Origin: Litomosoides sigmodontis
Lineage: Eukaryota > Nematoda > Chromadorea > Rhabditida > Onchocercidae
Length of the DNA: 64,000 nt
Assembly (NCBI GenBank): GCA_963070105.1
Contig: OY718803.1
Span: 10,630,327 to 10,694,326, forward strand
Direction: 5' to 3'
Below, one piece after another: positions 1-10,729 of the stretch. Both the position numbers and the translations under genes were made by a program. Position 1 is the first letter of the stretch. Every line of letters begins with the position of its first letter. The notes beneath the pieces were generated by a model. It did no database searches. It saw nothing but the letters and a program-made list of their open reading frames with translations, and was not told the DNA's origin.

Positions 1-986
1 ATCGGAAAGTGAACTTGGCATTCTTGATCTGATACAGGTAATGCGAAAATTCGAATTGACGTTAACACAAATATGAACACCTGCAAATCATCCGTCATTT
101 AATTAGCAAAAGCCTTTGACATGTTTGTCCTTTGCTATACATTCGCGATCCATTTATTATTGTACATTGTTGTATTGCAAAAAGTATTCTTTCTTACATT
201 CTAAACTAATTCTGACATTACCCACCAATATTTACGGTTCGCTTCTTCAATAAAAAATCATCAATAGACCAAGGTTATTCCCTATATTGATCAATTTTTC
301 TTCGGTGTATGATGATGTTGATTATAAAACAAGAATACATGTGAAAGCTTCTTTTTTCACCGTATATTACCCCTAATTATTAATAAGAAAAGCATTTTCT
401 GTAGGTATTTGTTGAAACGTTGGATCGATGTTTCGAGAACGTTTGTGAACTGGATCTAATCTTTCACGTAGATAAAGTGCGTTTTTGTCAAAGTTCTTAT
501 TGAGATGAAGAGGTACAATTATTGAGTTGTCAAACTGCCTTCACTTTGGTGAAAGGTTTTACTTATTGTTTAATTAATTTCGTAAACTTATAGGTACATC
601 ACATACTTGATGAATTAGTTATGGGAGGAATGGTGCTGGAAACAAATATGAACGAAATTCTTTTACGGATACAAGAACAAGAAAAGATGGAAAAAGAGGA
701 GGTTCGCATTCATTTTCATATACTTTATCTAAAACTGGGAACCGATCGTGTTTCTTCTAAGCTTTGGAAGGAAGTAGTGTGGATCGGAAAAAGTTCAATA
801 GTGCTATTTTCCATTAATTAGAAATGTTCGTTATTTATAAGAACTTCATAAAAAGTTTTCTAGGCTGGAATTGCAGCGGCTCCTGCTCGTGCTGTTAATG
901 CTGTGAAAAGCATGAACATATCCCAACATATCAAGGATTTCAAGCTTACTGATATCAATTTATCTAATATAAAAAAGCCGTTCTGA
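1..986 (+). CDS. aps-3: AP-3 adaptor complex sigma subunit, C-terminal part
   Basis: Small subunit of the heterotetrameric AP-3 clathrin adaptor that sorts cargo from endosomes/Golgi to lysosome-related organelles. Exons read 1-37, 405-476, 594-701 and 864-986 (TGA), all with GT-AG borders and phase 0 junctions. The translation gives SELGILDLIQ, FVETLDRCFENVCELDLIFH, VMGGMVLETNMNEI and a tail with APARAVNAVKSMNIS, which match AP-3 sigma (AP3S1/2) rather than AP-1 or AP-2 sigma; the GG.V.ETN block and the extended tail are diagnostic. The N-terminal half (longin-like core) lies before the window. A possible AATAAA poly(A) signal is at 1118-1123. The gene symbol follows the C. elegans name and is a family-level assignment. 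Nothing unusual is seen except short exons typical of the window. Confidence 0.93.
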
Positions 987-1915
987 GAAATATGTTATAT
1001 CATGCCATTGCCGTGTATAACATTTTATAGTTAGGGACTGTCCGAACTGTGTGTTTGTTGTGCACAGTGCTTTTTTGGAGACGGGTGACCAAACATGAGC
1101 GTTTGAATGTTGTTCCCAATAAAGCAGTTTAGGTTTCTGTTCGTTAGAAATGTACACATATAAATGGGCCAAACTCTACTGTGTTAGGTTCCAGGTACTT
1201 TCTGAATTTTTCAAATAATTTGCAGACTTCAAATTTGTAATATATTCGGGAGATCGTTGGGTATCTCATTGTTTACTTCCTGCATATGTTCAGTTTTCAT
1301 TGCTTTTCAACATTGTGCAGCATTGTAATAAAGTGTTCGTTTTAATCCTACATATTTGTGCTACATCTAATATTTTCCAAGAATTGAGAGAAATTTGCTT
1401 TTTTTTCGAATTAAAATGAGTGAACGGAATGGATCGAACATCTGTTTGTTTAAACATGTGAATAAAAAAGCATTTCGCGCGTCGATAAGCTGAACAGGCA
1501 TTTTACCTCTTCTATAGTTGAACATAGATGACTTTTTAAGGCAGTTTTCAGAGAAAGCTTATTTCCATAAGAAAAGTTAGTAGTGATTGACGTACAAATA
1601 AATATTTGATCTTATTAAGTATTTATTCGTTTTGGCTCCTGACGTCACCCATACGCATTTATTTGCTTAAAATATGGTGGTATGCATACACAATCGGGCT
1701 AATTTGAAAAACTTTAAATATTTCTGTCGCTTTTTGAATTGTCGAAATTCATAGATTGGCTAAATTTTCAAGTTTAGTTATTGGCCCTCAAATTGCAGAG
1801 TTATGAACCCTAAAGAAGGAGCGTTTCTTTGCTAATTTCAAATACTGTCGAAGCTACATTAGACTTTAAGTCCTAAAGTAGGAGCTAATCTCAATATTTT
1901 TGAGGATATTAATCC

Positions 1916-4900
1916 ATGCATGTGCTGAACACTAATCTCCTTCTGCTGACTGGATCAGTAGTTTTTGCGAAACTTCACTTTTCCGCTGAACGTCATCTGA
2001 GCAACATTCGTCAGCTAACATTTGGGGGACAAAATGCCGAAGGATATTTTAGGTTAACCTATTTCATTTACTACGTAATTCCGTTAAATGCCTAATATAT
2101 AGATCTTTTTGAAAACCGGTCCACGTTTAAGACACGTTTAAGACATCCAATGGTTTGGAACTTTAGTGTAGGAGAATTTTGCGATTTTTTTTCTTTTAAA
2201 TTCATGTTTTTTTCTTTTAAAAGTTGAATTTTACCGTTACACAGGTATTTTAAGTTTTGATGGAAATTGGCTGACATTTCAAGCAGCTGGGAAAGCGCAG
2301 TATGGCACATTTTGTGACCAGGTGTTTGTTTATTAATTTAAAATTAAGTTTTAGACCAAACTTTTAAAAATCCTACTCGTTTCTAACTCCGGTCACCTCA
2401 GACAATTCATTTAACAGAATAAAACTATTGCAGAAAAAATAAATACCTGTTCCGTGAAATCGAGTTATTATTATTTATGAAGTTACAGATTTATAAGCTT
2501 GATCTAACTGTTCCACCTGAAAAACAACTTCCACAAAGAATAAGCACAGGTGAAATTTTAACAACAGCTAACTTTCCGGTTTCATTTACTGGGAATTTTC
2601 TGCTATTTGCTCTATTTGTAATACAAAACCTGTTCAAAAGAAAACTTTTTTGTAATACAAAACTTTTTCAAACTCACTAAAAAATTTCAATTGTTAAACT
2701 TCGTTCCAGGTATCGGAGCCTGCACTTGTTCTTACTTTTATCCAGACAATCGTCATATGATCTATGCGGGAACATTTCAACACTCAAATTTCACGTCATC
2801 AATTAATATTGAAAGTTGCCCGACCAAAACATGCCAAACAGAGCGTGCTAAAACCGATCCACGTTTAAGACATCTTTGTAAGTAATGATGATTTTTCCAT
2901 TTTGAACTGCAAATTCCCTTATATATATATATATTTGATTTCAATTCGATTTCTATATATAAAACATTTTGTATATATATGTATATATATAATGAATAAT
3001 ATAGTAATATAAAATAATATAATAATAATATAATATAATATAATATAATATAATATAATATAATATAATATAATATAATATAATATAATATAATATAATA
3101 TAATATAATATAATATAATATAATATAATATAATATAATATAATATAATATAATATAATATAATATAATATAATATAATAAATACTATGATGTGATATCA
3201 TTAATATCCGCGGAATGAAATTCGAATTGAAACCAAAAATTTTTATTGAAAGTGACAAATTAACCTAAAAGAGATTAGTAATGCGGAAAATAGGTGCAAG
3301 TAAAATTAACCACTTACACAAAAGCTTATAAATTAACTGTTATATTAAAATATATCCGATCTTATCCTTTTTTTTACTAAATACAGATTTCTTTTGGCTT
3401 TGAACATAAGATTCGTGGTTGTAATATGCTAATATAAACTGTAACACTTTTTCTTACAGGTAACACAAGCTACACGTGGGATCTGTTTCCGGAATACGAT
3501 ATTTTTAAGGTTTTTCTCGAAAGCTTTTAAATACAAGAAAGCGAAATTTTCACTTTCAGATTAATTTTTCTACGATTCTTTAATAAAGATTTCAATATAT
3601 TTCGAAAATATGCAAAATTTTTCACAGAAGTTTTTAATTACTTGCAAATTATAGGTGAACGAGTTTGGGGCAGTTGTGCGTCGTTTGACCGATACGGTAG
3701 GATACGATGCAGAAGGAGCAGTCTCACCGGACGGTCGGAAAATAGTTTTTACTTCCTTGAGAACTGGTGATCCAGAAATTTGGATTATGAATTCCGACGG
3801 AACAGAACCAAAGCAGGTTTAATGATGCCTTTTTCCACTGGCCAATGATAATCGAATATTGTGTCGATTTTCCAAAATCCTAGATTGATTAATTAATTCT
3901 CATTGCTTAAGGAAGTAAATTTCGCTTAATTTTTTTTAAATTATTGTAGTATCGATTTTGTAATAAAACTCTATAACTCCTAACCCAATTTATTTCAGTT
4001 AACGAATGAACTTGGCTATGACGGCGGTCCATTTTTCAGTCCTGATGGTTCTAAAATTGTTTTCCGTGCATCGAGACCGAATACCACTGAGGAAATCGAA
4101 ACGTACAAAGATTTATTGTCGTATGTTGAACTTGCCGTTATCTGTTTTAACTGTTCGTTTAAAATGTGTATTACGCTTGTTAATTACGCATTGTTTTCAT
4201 AGAAAATAAATACTTGTATTCCATCTGGCACATTCTTGAATGATGCATATCGGAAAGGATCAAGCATTAATTTTGATAAACACTCACCATGTCGTATTTT
4301 AAATCAACTGTCTATTTCATTTCATCCGATTTTTTTTAATTATATTAATTTTACATTTTTTTCAGTTACAACTTAGTGTCACCGCTTGAAATGGAACTTT
4401 ATACAATTAATATTGATGGCAGTAATTTAAGAAAAGTTACTTCTCTTGGCGGTTCCAATTGGTCTCCATTTTATATGCCAGATAATCGTCACATTATCTT
4501 CAGTTCAAATTTCAATGAAACTGGTGGACATTTTGGAGCATTTAATTTGTACATTACTGATGAAGCGGGTGAAAATGTTGAGCGGGTAAAGATTTTTTGC
4601 ATAGTTTAATGCATTTCAAGAAAAAATGTTTATCAATTCAGGACGTGGCATTTCTGGCAATGTTGCAATCGCCATTGTTAAAAACAATTTATTGCTCTTT
4701 GAAAGCTCATTAAACTTTTTACTTTTTAGGCATAACTAATTAATTATATTTGAAATTTGTTCAATCTATGCTCATATCAGAAATGTTCAAAAAGAAGAAC
4801 AACTTTTATTACAGATAACGTTCAATGAAGGTGGGTTTGATGCTTTCCCGATGTTTGACCGAACTGGTCAACGGTTGGTTTGGGGCAGTAGCCGAAATGG

Positions 4901-4973
4901 GCGAAGTCGAAGTGAACTAAATCTATTTATTGCTGATTGGCGCGATACTTATACGATTAGAAATGAGATAAAG
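1916..4973 (+). CDS. TolB/PD40-type beta-propeller, copy A, secreted
   Basis: Exons: 1916-2052, 2255-2321, 2489-2549, 2710-2877, 3460-3509, 3655-3816, 3999-4120, 4366-4585, 4815-4973; total 1146 nt, 382 residues, every junction in phase. Residues 1-24 look like a signal peptide (MHVLNTNLLLLTGSVVFAKL). The mature part starts NIRQLTFGGQNAEGYFS and carries repeated PD40/WD40-like blades such as VSPDGRKIVFTS, FFSPDGSKIVFRASRP, FYMPDNRHIIFSSN and a final FDAFPMFDRTGQRLVWGSSR..LFIADW. These blades and the lead sequence resemble bacterial TolB-like PD40 proteins closely. A CPTKTC pair and a later Cys suggest a disulfide, in keeping with secretion. Without splicing at 4974 the frame would stop at TAA 5025-5027, so copy A could end there; otherwise it splices in phase to copy B at 5190. 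Catalytic or ligand function is not known to me. Confidence 0.82.
3030..3181. repeat. (TAATA)n pentanucleotide microsatellite
   Basis: About 30 nearly perfect copies of a 5-bp TAATA unit inside an intron of propeller copy A (between exons at 2877 and 3460). Confidence 0.95.
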
Positions 4974-5189
4974 GTGCTAACATTTCTTCTTTTCAGACAT
5001 ACGAAGATAATTCGATTTTTGAAATAATTTAATAGCATTTTTAATTTGTGGATAAATTACAAATGCATATTCTGTTTTCAACTATTATAATCAGTTTCCT
5101 TTGAATATGCTTCGTGATATAACTCAACTGAATGGTTGAGAAAGTAATTTATTGTAATTAATTATATCTCCTCTATTAATTTTCATTAG

Positions 5190-7937
5190 CCTTTTATTGA
5201 ATTCAATGGTTTAGTATCGTGTCTTTTCCTTTTTCCGGAAGAAAATTTGAGTTTTTCCAATTTTCGTTCTGCGGCGATGGAAAAAATTCATCCAATGAAA
5301 GTCAAACAACTCACCAAAGATGACATTAACATAGAAGGTTCTTTCAGGTAAATTTGCACTCACATACAAAAACGTTTATAATTTGAATCTTTAAAGATAC
5401 AATAGCATTTTCAAAAATCGTCATTATCTGCCCTACACAAAAATGTGGTAATTTAAGTTGCATTTCATTGAAAAGTATCGGTAACGGGCGGCGATCCAAA
5501 TTTTCTGAGGATAGTTCATTTATTATGGAAAAATAATTTTCAATTTGTAATGTTTAACTGCAATGTTTGATTCGCAAAAATTCTTTTGTCCTTCTGACGA
5601 ATTTTTTATTTTGTGGTTTTGACGATAAAAGAGTGATTTATGAAGGATATGGTACTCATCTTTATGGCGCAATATGTGAACAGGTTTCTTTTCGATTGAA
5701 TTAAATGGGGTTTTAGTTCGATCATATATATAATCTCAATACTTTTATTTTTCATAATTCATCAAGCATCATTTTATATAGGTATTCGATTTAGACCTTA
5801 CAAATACATCAAGAAGAATCCGACGTCTGAGCACAGGTAACTGTTTTGCTAAATTTTGTTGCAATTCCGATCTAATTTCAGTTTTCTAACCTAATGCCAG
5901 ATACTTTATTACTGATCTTGATACTCGACTCATTTTTCTTTATAGGGGAACTGATAATAGAAAATGTTTTAGGTATCGGAGCTACCCGCTCACCGTTATA
6001 TATGCCTTATGGCGACATGATAATATATGCTAGTGATGTTCTCACTGCTAATCGTTCTACCTTAAATAGCTGTCCACGACGTGCATGTGCTGATGCCAGA
6101 CAATCATGGATAAAAGAAATTTGTAAATTTTTAAAATTTGGTTTTTATATTTCTGCAATTAAACCATGAATGGATTGGTTTGTTGTTTAGGCTTTTGTAT
6201 AATTTATCCGGCATCGTGTGCGTTTTGTATATCTTACCAATGTTTTATTGTTATGGACATTTGAATAACATAAACGAGACGCTAATGCTCATTGTTTTTA
6301 ACAGGAATTTTTAAAATATTAGCATTAAAAATTTTTTAAATGTAAGATTTTATTTGTCATTTTCTTGTTTTTCCCTGTTCTCTCCCAATAATATCTTTTT
6401 TTTCAGGCAGTTTATCACGTGTTGTCGATTTATATCCGGACTTTGAATTGATAAAAGTGAACAAGTACGGCAATCTCATTGAACGTCTAACAAACACATC
6501 AGGTTACCCAGTCTTTATCAAACGACTATTACTACAATATAAAGCTAATAATATACCTTACGCGGCGTGCGTAACATTTTTATGCACTTTTTTTCTCTCT
6601 ACAAGCCTTAATTTATCAATTTTTATAGCTGCTCATTGATGCTATCATCATGCTGTTTTATAGTTTTTACGTGAAATCAGTTTACGAAGTAATTGTACGT
6701 CTTTTACGAACAGATTCATGTAAGAAAATTATGGTGATATCAATAGTGAACTCCAATGAATAAGTTGAAATTAGCCTAACCGCTGAATTTCAGGTTATGA
6801 TGGTGAAGCAAGTATATCTTCAGATGGAAGATATATTATCTTTACTTCAAGAAGGAATGGTGATCCTGATTTGTGGATGACGGATATACATGGAAAGAAC
6901 GCTAAACAGGTATTAGTTTTAGTTGTAACAAATTTATCTGATGAGTAGAACACGAATGATTGCATTTAGTTGTGGACTTGCTCTTCCATGTTTGCCTTAT
7001 TTCTGTCGATATCTGATTACTGCAGTGGACATGTCTGATTTTATATGATTGATTTCTCGTATTTCCATCAAAATCAACAAGACATCCTAAAGAAATGTTG
7101 GTTTTGCAGATCCTTAGCATATGGGAAGATTTTGAGTGAGTGCCTTTGTTGCAGAAAAACATCCTATTGCTTTCCTACATGCATTGTTTCCCTTTGCAGT
7201 TGACAAGGACCACCGGTTATGAAGGTGGTGCGAAATTAAGTCCCGATGGACGATTCATTGCTTTCCACGCTTCGCGTCCAACATCACCCATTCAGCTTAC
7301 CAAATATGAGTGGTTATTGCGGCAGTGTGTTTCATTTTTTTTCCCCTGAAAATTGTGTTGCATTGAGAATTGTACTGTTTTTCATTTTCAAGTATTTGTA
7401 GCGGTAAACTAGTTCGGTTTCTTGCAGGCATTATGAATTAAAAATCTATTCATCCGATGTAGTTTTGCAGGTATAATGCTGTTGAATTGGCTGACACCCA
7501 GATATTTTTTATGCATAGTGACGGAAGTGGTTTGAGGCAGTTGACAAAAAATGGAACGAATTTATGGCCCACATTTCTAAGTAACAAACGAATTTTGTTT
7601 ACCTCTAATGGTATTTCTTCAAATGGCACATATAACATTTTTGCCGTTAACATTGATGGAAGTGAGTTGGAACAGGTGCGAATTGCAATAAAGATTTGTT
7701 CAAAAGAGTTTTTTGCATGCTGAAACTTTGCTAAAATTCAAAAATTATATTTTCTTAGGCAACATTTCTATTGTAAGATTATAAACTTATGTGTTGCTAT
7801 TCTAGATTACCAGCGATCGTGATCATAACAATTTTCATCCAGCAATTTCTCATGACGGCCTGAAATTGCTGTGGAGCCGAAACACTACCAGTGCCCTACA
7901 GTCGAATTTGTATATGGCTGCAATTGGCAGAATTTGA
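5190..7937 (+). CDS. TolB/PD40-type beta-propeller, copy B
   Basis: Exons: 5190-5347, 5632-5683, 5782-5836, 5973-6122, 6407-6502, 6794-6909, 7200-7324, 7471-7675, 7806-7937 (TGA); 1089 nt, 362 residues in phase. It is a diverged duplicate of copy A: VKQLTKDDINIEG, LDLTNTSRRIRRLSTG, CPRRAC, YDGEASISSDGRYIIFTS, LSPDGRFIAFHASRPTS and SDRDHNNFHPAISHDG line up block by block. The first exon has a hydrophobic stretch (GLVSCLFLFP) where a signal peptide would sit but no in-frame ATG before it; ATG 5277 follows it. The exon therefore either continues from copy A (phase 0 to phase 0) or has an unseen start. Exon 2 has the weakest acceptor (5631). The 7324 donor could instead be a GC donor three bases earlier. 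AATAAA at 8242-8247 is a plausible 3' end signal. Confidence 0.75.
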
Positions 7938-8241
7938 AACTGACAGACAAATTATTAAATTAATACATCGTCTTTTGCTAATGAATTCTTGCTGTTAGGA
8001 ACACATGATTAGCACATAATGAATTGGCTTTTGAATTTTTATGGATTTGTAAGTGCGTCAAAGGGCTTCAATTGTAAGTATTACGATGATGAGATGACAG
8101 TTTCCTGGTCAGTTCATTGAACCAGTTCCAAGAGTGGTGTCGACTTCATATAATTGGAAAGAATTTATTCTTGTCGAAAGAAATAACGAGCAATAATGAC
8201 ATTGATATTTAGCATGTTTTTCATGCTTCGCTTTTCATTTC

Positions 8242-8247
8242 AATAAA
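8242..8247 (+). promoter_or_regulatory. Candidate poly(A) signal of the propeller gene
   Basis: AATAAA hexamer about 300 bases after the copy B stop codon; the nearest good signal before the convergent proline-rich gene. Confidence 0.4.
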
Positions 8248-8864
8248 GGACAATAATCAGTTAGAACAGATAAAGGAAGAATAAAATGCTGCGGAAAAAA
8301 AAACTGTGTGTAGTATTTTAGATTAAATCGAATTCCATCAAACATTGAATTAAAAAAAAAACGGTTTATAAATCCGATAAAACAGCCTTAAAATGGGACA
8401 AATTTTTGCTTTGACTTGGAATGGTTAGAAAAATCCTCAAAATTCCTCTCAAATTTGGAATTATTAGCATAAAGATTATACGCACTGTTAGGAAGAGCAA
8501 AAGACTTTTAATAAGACACCAAAAATAATATGAAGAAAAATGATAGCTGTAAATAAGAGTTTTAGAGAATATTTTCTCTAAAAATTTAAAAATTATATTG
8601 AAAACATTTGGGTAAATTCTTGTCAAATAAACGAACGTTTGGGACATTAGCGTTGATTTGTTGTAGAAATTTAGCAATTTCAATTCATCCCACAGGATAC
8701 TCTAACAGCTTTACGGTGGTACTACCTTCTTCTAAGTACCATTATATTAAGTGAGGAATTTTAGTAAAGGAAAATACCAATGAATAATCCGTGCAGGCAT
8801 CGTTATTATTTTATACGTGCAAAAATGTAGTTTTCTCTCCTTTCCGCCTGCTCTGAGCAATTCT

Positions 8865-10729
8865 TCACCTTCGTCTGCCGCCGACGGAAGATGCCTTGTA
8901 GGTATGTCGTGGGGCTGAGTCGTATCCTGGTGGTGGTAGCGATGGTGGCGGCGGCGGTGGTGGTGGTGGTGGTGGTGGTGGTGATTTCTGTGGTGCTGGA
9001 GGTGGTGGTGCCTGATATGGTGGTGGAGGTGGTGGTGCCTGATATTGTGGTGGAGGTGGTGGTGCCTGATATTGTGGTGGAGGTGGTGGTGCCTGATATT
9101 GTGGTGGAGGTGGTGGTGCCTGATATTGTGGCGGAGGTGGATCATATACGGGCGGCGGGGGAGGTGGTGGCAACGCATACACGGGCGGTTCTGGTGGAGG
9201 ATCACTAGAATGAACAGAAATTATAAATAATGTAATTGTAATTTAAAAATTAAGTTGTGAAAAGTAAGAAAAACAAAAATTTCGTTTGTGATATCTTGGT
9301 TTTAGTAATAATTTCATGAACTTGCAAATTGCATTAAAAAGCATTTGAAAGAACGGGTAAAAATTGCTCAATGATGATGAAAACAGGTGTCGTTTGAGTT
9401 GTTTTGAATTTGTTAATTCTAAATGCAATTGTGGATTTTTCGAATTTTCAATTTCGAAGTTATCAGATAATTAGATTTAAAATGGAATTAACAGATTCAC
9501 TGCACTTGTCGTACTCGTTTGAACCTTCGACAACTGCGCACTTACCATTTTTTGCACTTGCAACAAGCACAGCCGCAACAGCAGGCATCGTCCCTCGGAG
9601 GAGGTGGTGGTGGCGGTGGTGGTGGTGGTGGTGGTGGTTGATATGGTGCTGGAGGTGGTGGTGCCTGATATTGTGGTGGAGGTGGATCATATACGGGCGG
9701 TGGGGGAGGTGGTGGCAACGCATACACGGGCGGTTCTGGTGGAGGACCACTAGAATGAACAGAAATTATAAATAATGTAAACTTAATTTAAAAATTAAGT
9801 TTTGAAAGGTAAGAAAAACAAAAATTTCGTTTGTGATATCTTGGTTTTAGTAATAATTTCATGAACTTGCAAATTGCATTAAAAAGCATTTGAAAGAACG
9901 GATAAAGATTTTTCGAATTTTCAATTTCGAAGTTATCAGATAATTAGATTTAAAATGGAATTAACAGATTCACTGCACCTGTCGCACTCGTTTGAGCCTT
10001 CGACAACTGCGCACTTACCATTTTTTGCACTCGCAACAAGCACAGCCGCAACAGCAGGCATCGTCCCTCGGAGGAGGTGGTGGTGGCGGTGGTGGCGGTG
10101 GTGGTGGTGGTGGTGGCGCGCAGCATGAAAACAGTGGAGCTATTGGGAATAATCCTCCAACTGGTGGCAAGGTATAAGTGGGTAATTGGAAGAATGGAAG
10201 TTGTGGCGCTGGTGGCGCTGGTGGCGCTGGTGGCGCTGGTGGCGCTTCTAATCCCGACGATTTGCAGCAGCAACAGCCAGCAAAAGCTTGCAAACTCTGA
10301 TCAAATATTACTATCAATAATATCTGAAAAAGATCAGTGAACTAATGTTTTGCTATCTCTCAAACTTCTTGAAATTACCGCATTTCATCATCAAATGATG
10401 AAAATTTTAACAATTCTCTTTTTTTCAAAAAAAAAAGAAAATGGAAAGATTAAAAGGTGAAAGGGGAATTGCACGCGCTGAAATGCGAAAGAGATGGATG
10501 ATAGTTTTGTGAGTGGCAAATTATCCTTCACCTTTCCAGCTATCTCTCACTCAAAAATTCCATGCAAATGTGCGGAAAAAAAGCTTTCCAACTATACTTA
10601 TCATTTCAAGAAACGTTTGGCTCAATAATTACGCAAACAAAAAAAAAAAAAAAGGCAAAGAAGAAATGAAATGAAAAAAAAAAATTAAAGCGAATGTAAA
10701 ATAGCACATACCGCTAATTTGATTAGCAT
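8865..10729 (-). CDS. Secreted proline- and cysteine-rich repeat protein
   Basis: Minus-strand exons 10712-10729, 10019-10323, 9546-9749 and 8865-9204 (stop TGA 8865-8867); 867 nt, 288 residues, all phases agree. Exons 1 and 2 join to a signal peptide, MLIKLA + ILLIVIFDQSLQAFA, followed by GCCCC. The mature chain alternates poly-proline (runs of 9-16 Pro), APP repeats encoded by a GGTGGCGCT array, YQAPPPPPQ repeats, and Cys-rich knots ending CCCGCACC.CKKW at the end of exons 2 and 3. Exons 3 and 4 begin almost identically (G/D-PPPEPPVYALPPP). This looks like an extracellular matrix, cuticle or eggshell-type protein, but I recognise no named family. Codon use is forced by simple repeats, so length will vary between individuals. 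The reverse strand ORFs of the same region are shadows. Confidence 0.72.
8925..9175. repeat. GGT-rich repeat encoding poly-proline on minus strand
   Basis: Imperfect GGT/GGC triplets plus five copies of a longer unit around GGTGGTGCCTGATATTGTGG; part of exon 4 of the proline-rich gene, encoding YQAPPPPPQ repeats in antisense. Confidence 0.9.
9211..10060. repeat. Tandem duplication of an exon-intron unit
   Basis: The intron at about 9205-9545 and the intron at about 9750-10018 share long near-identical stretches (starting GAACAGAAATTATAAATAAT and including GTAATAATTTCATGAACTTG), and the flanking exon ends are also near-identical. The repeat unit is about 540 bp. The first copy of the intron carries extra sequence around 9361-9420 that the second lacks. 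Confidence 0.85.
10203..10246. repeat. (GGTGGCGCT)n 9-bp repeat
   Basis: Five near-perfect 9-bp copies inside exon 2 of the proline-rich gene; on the minus strand they encode the APP tripeptide repeat. Confidence 0.9.

Noticed and set aside
2953..3258. 101-codon minus frame with IILYY repeats
   Set aside because: Read from the (TAATA)n microsatellite inside an intron.
8891..9208. Plus-strand valine-rich frame over the GGT repeats
   Set aside because: Shadow of the minus-strand proline-rich exon, which has signal peptide and matching splice phases.
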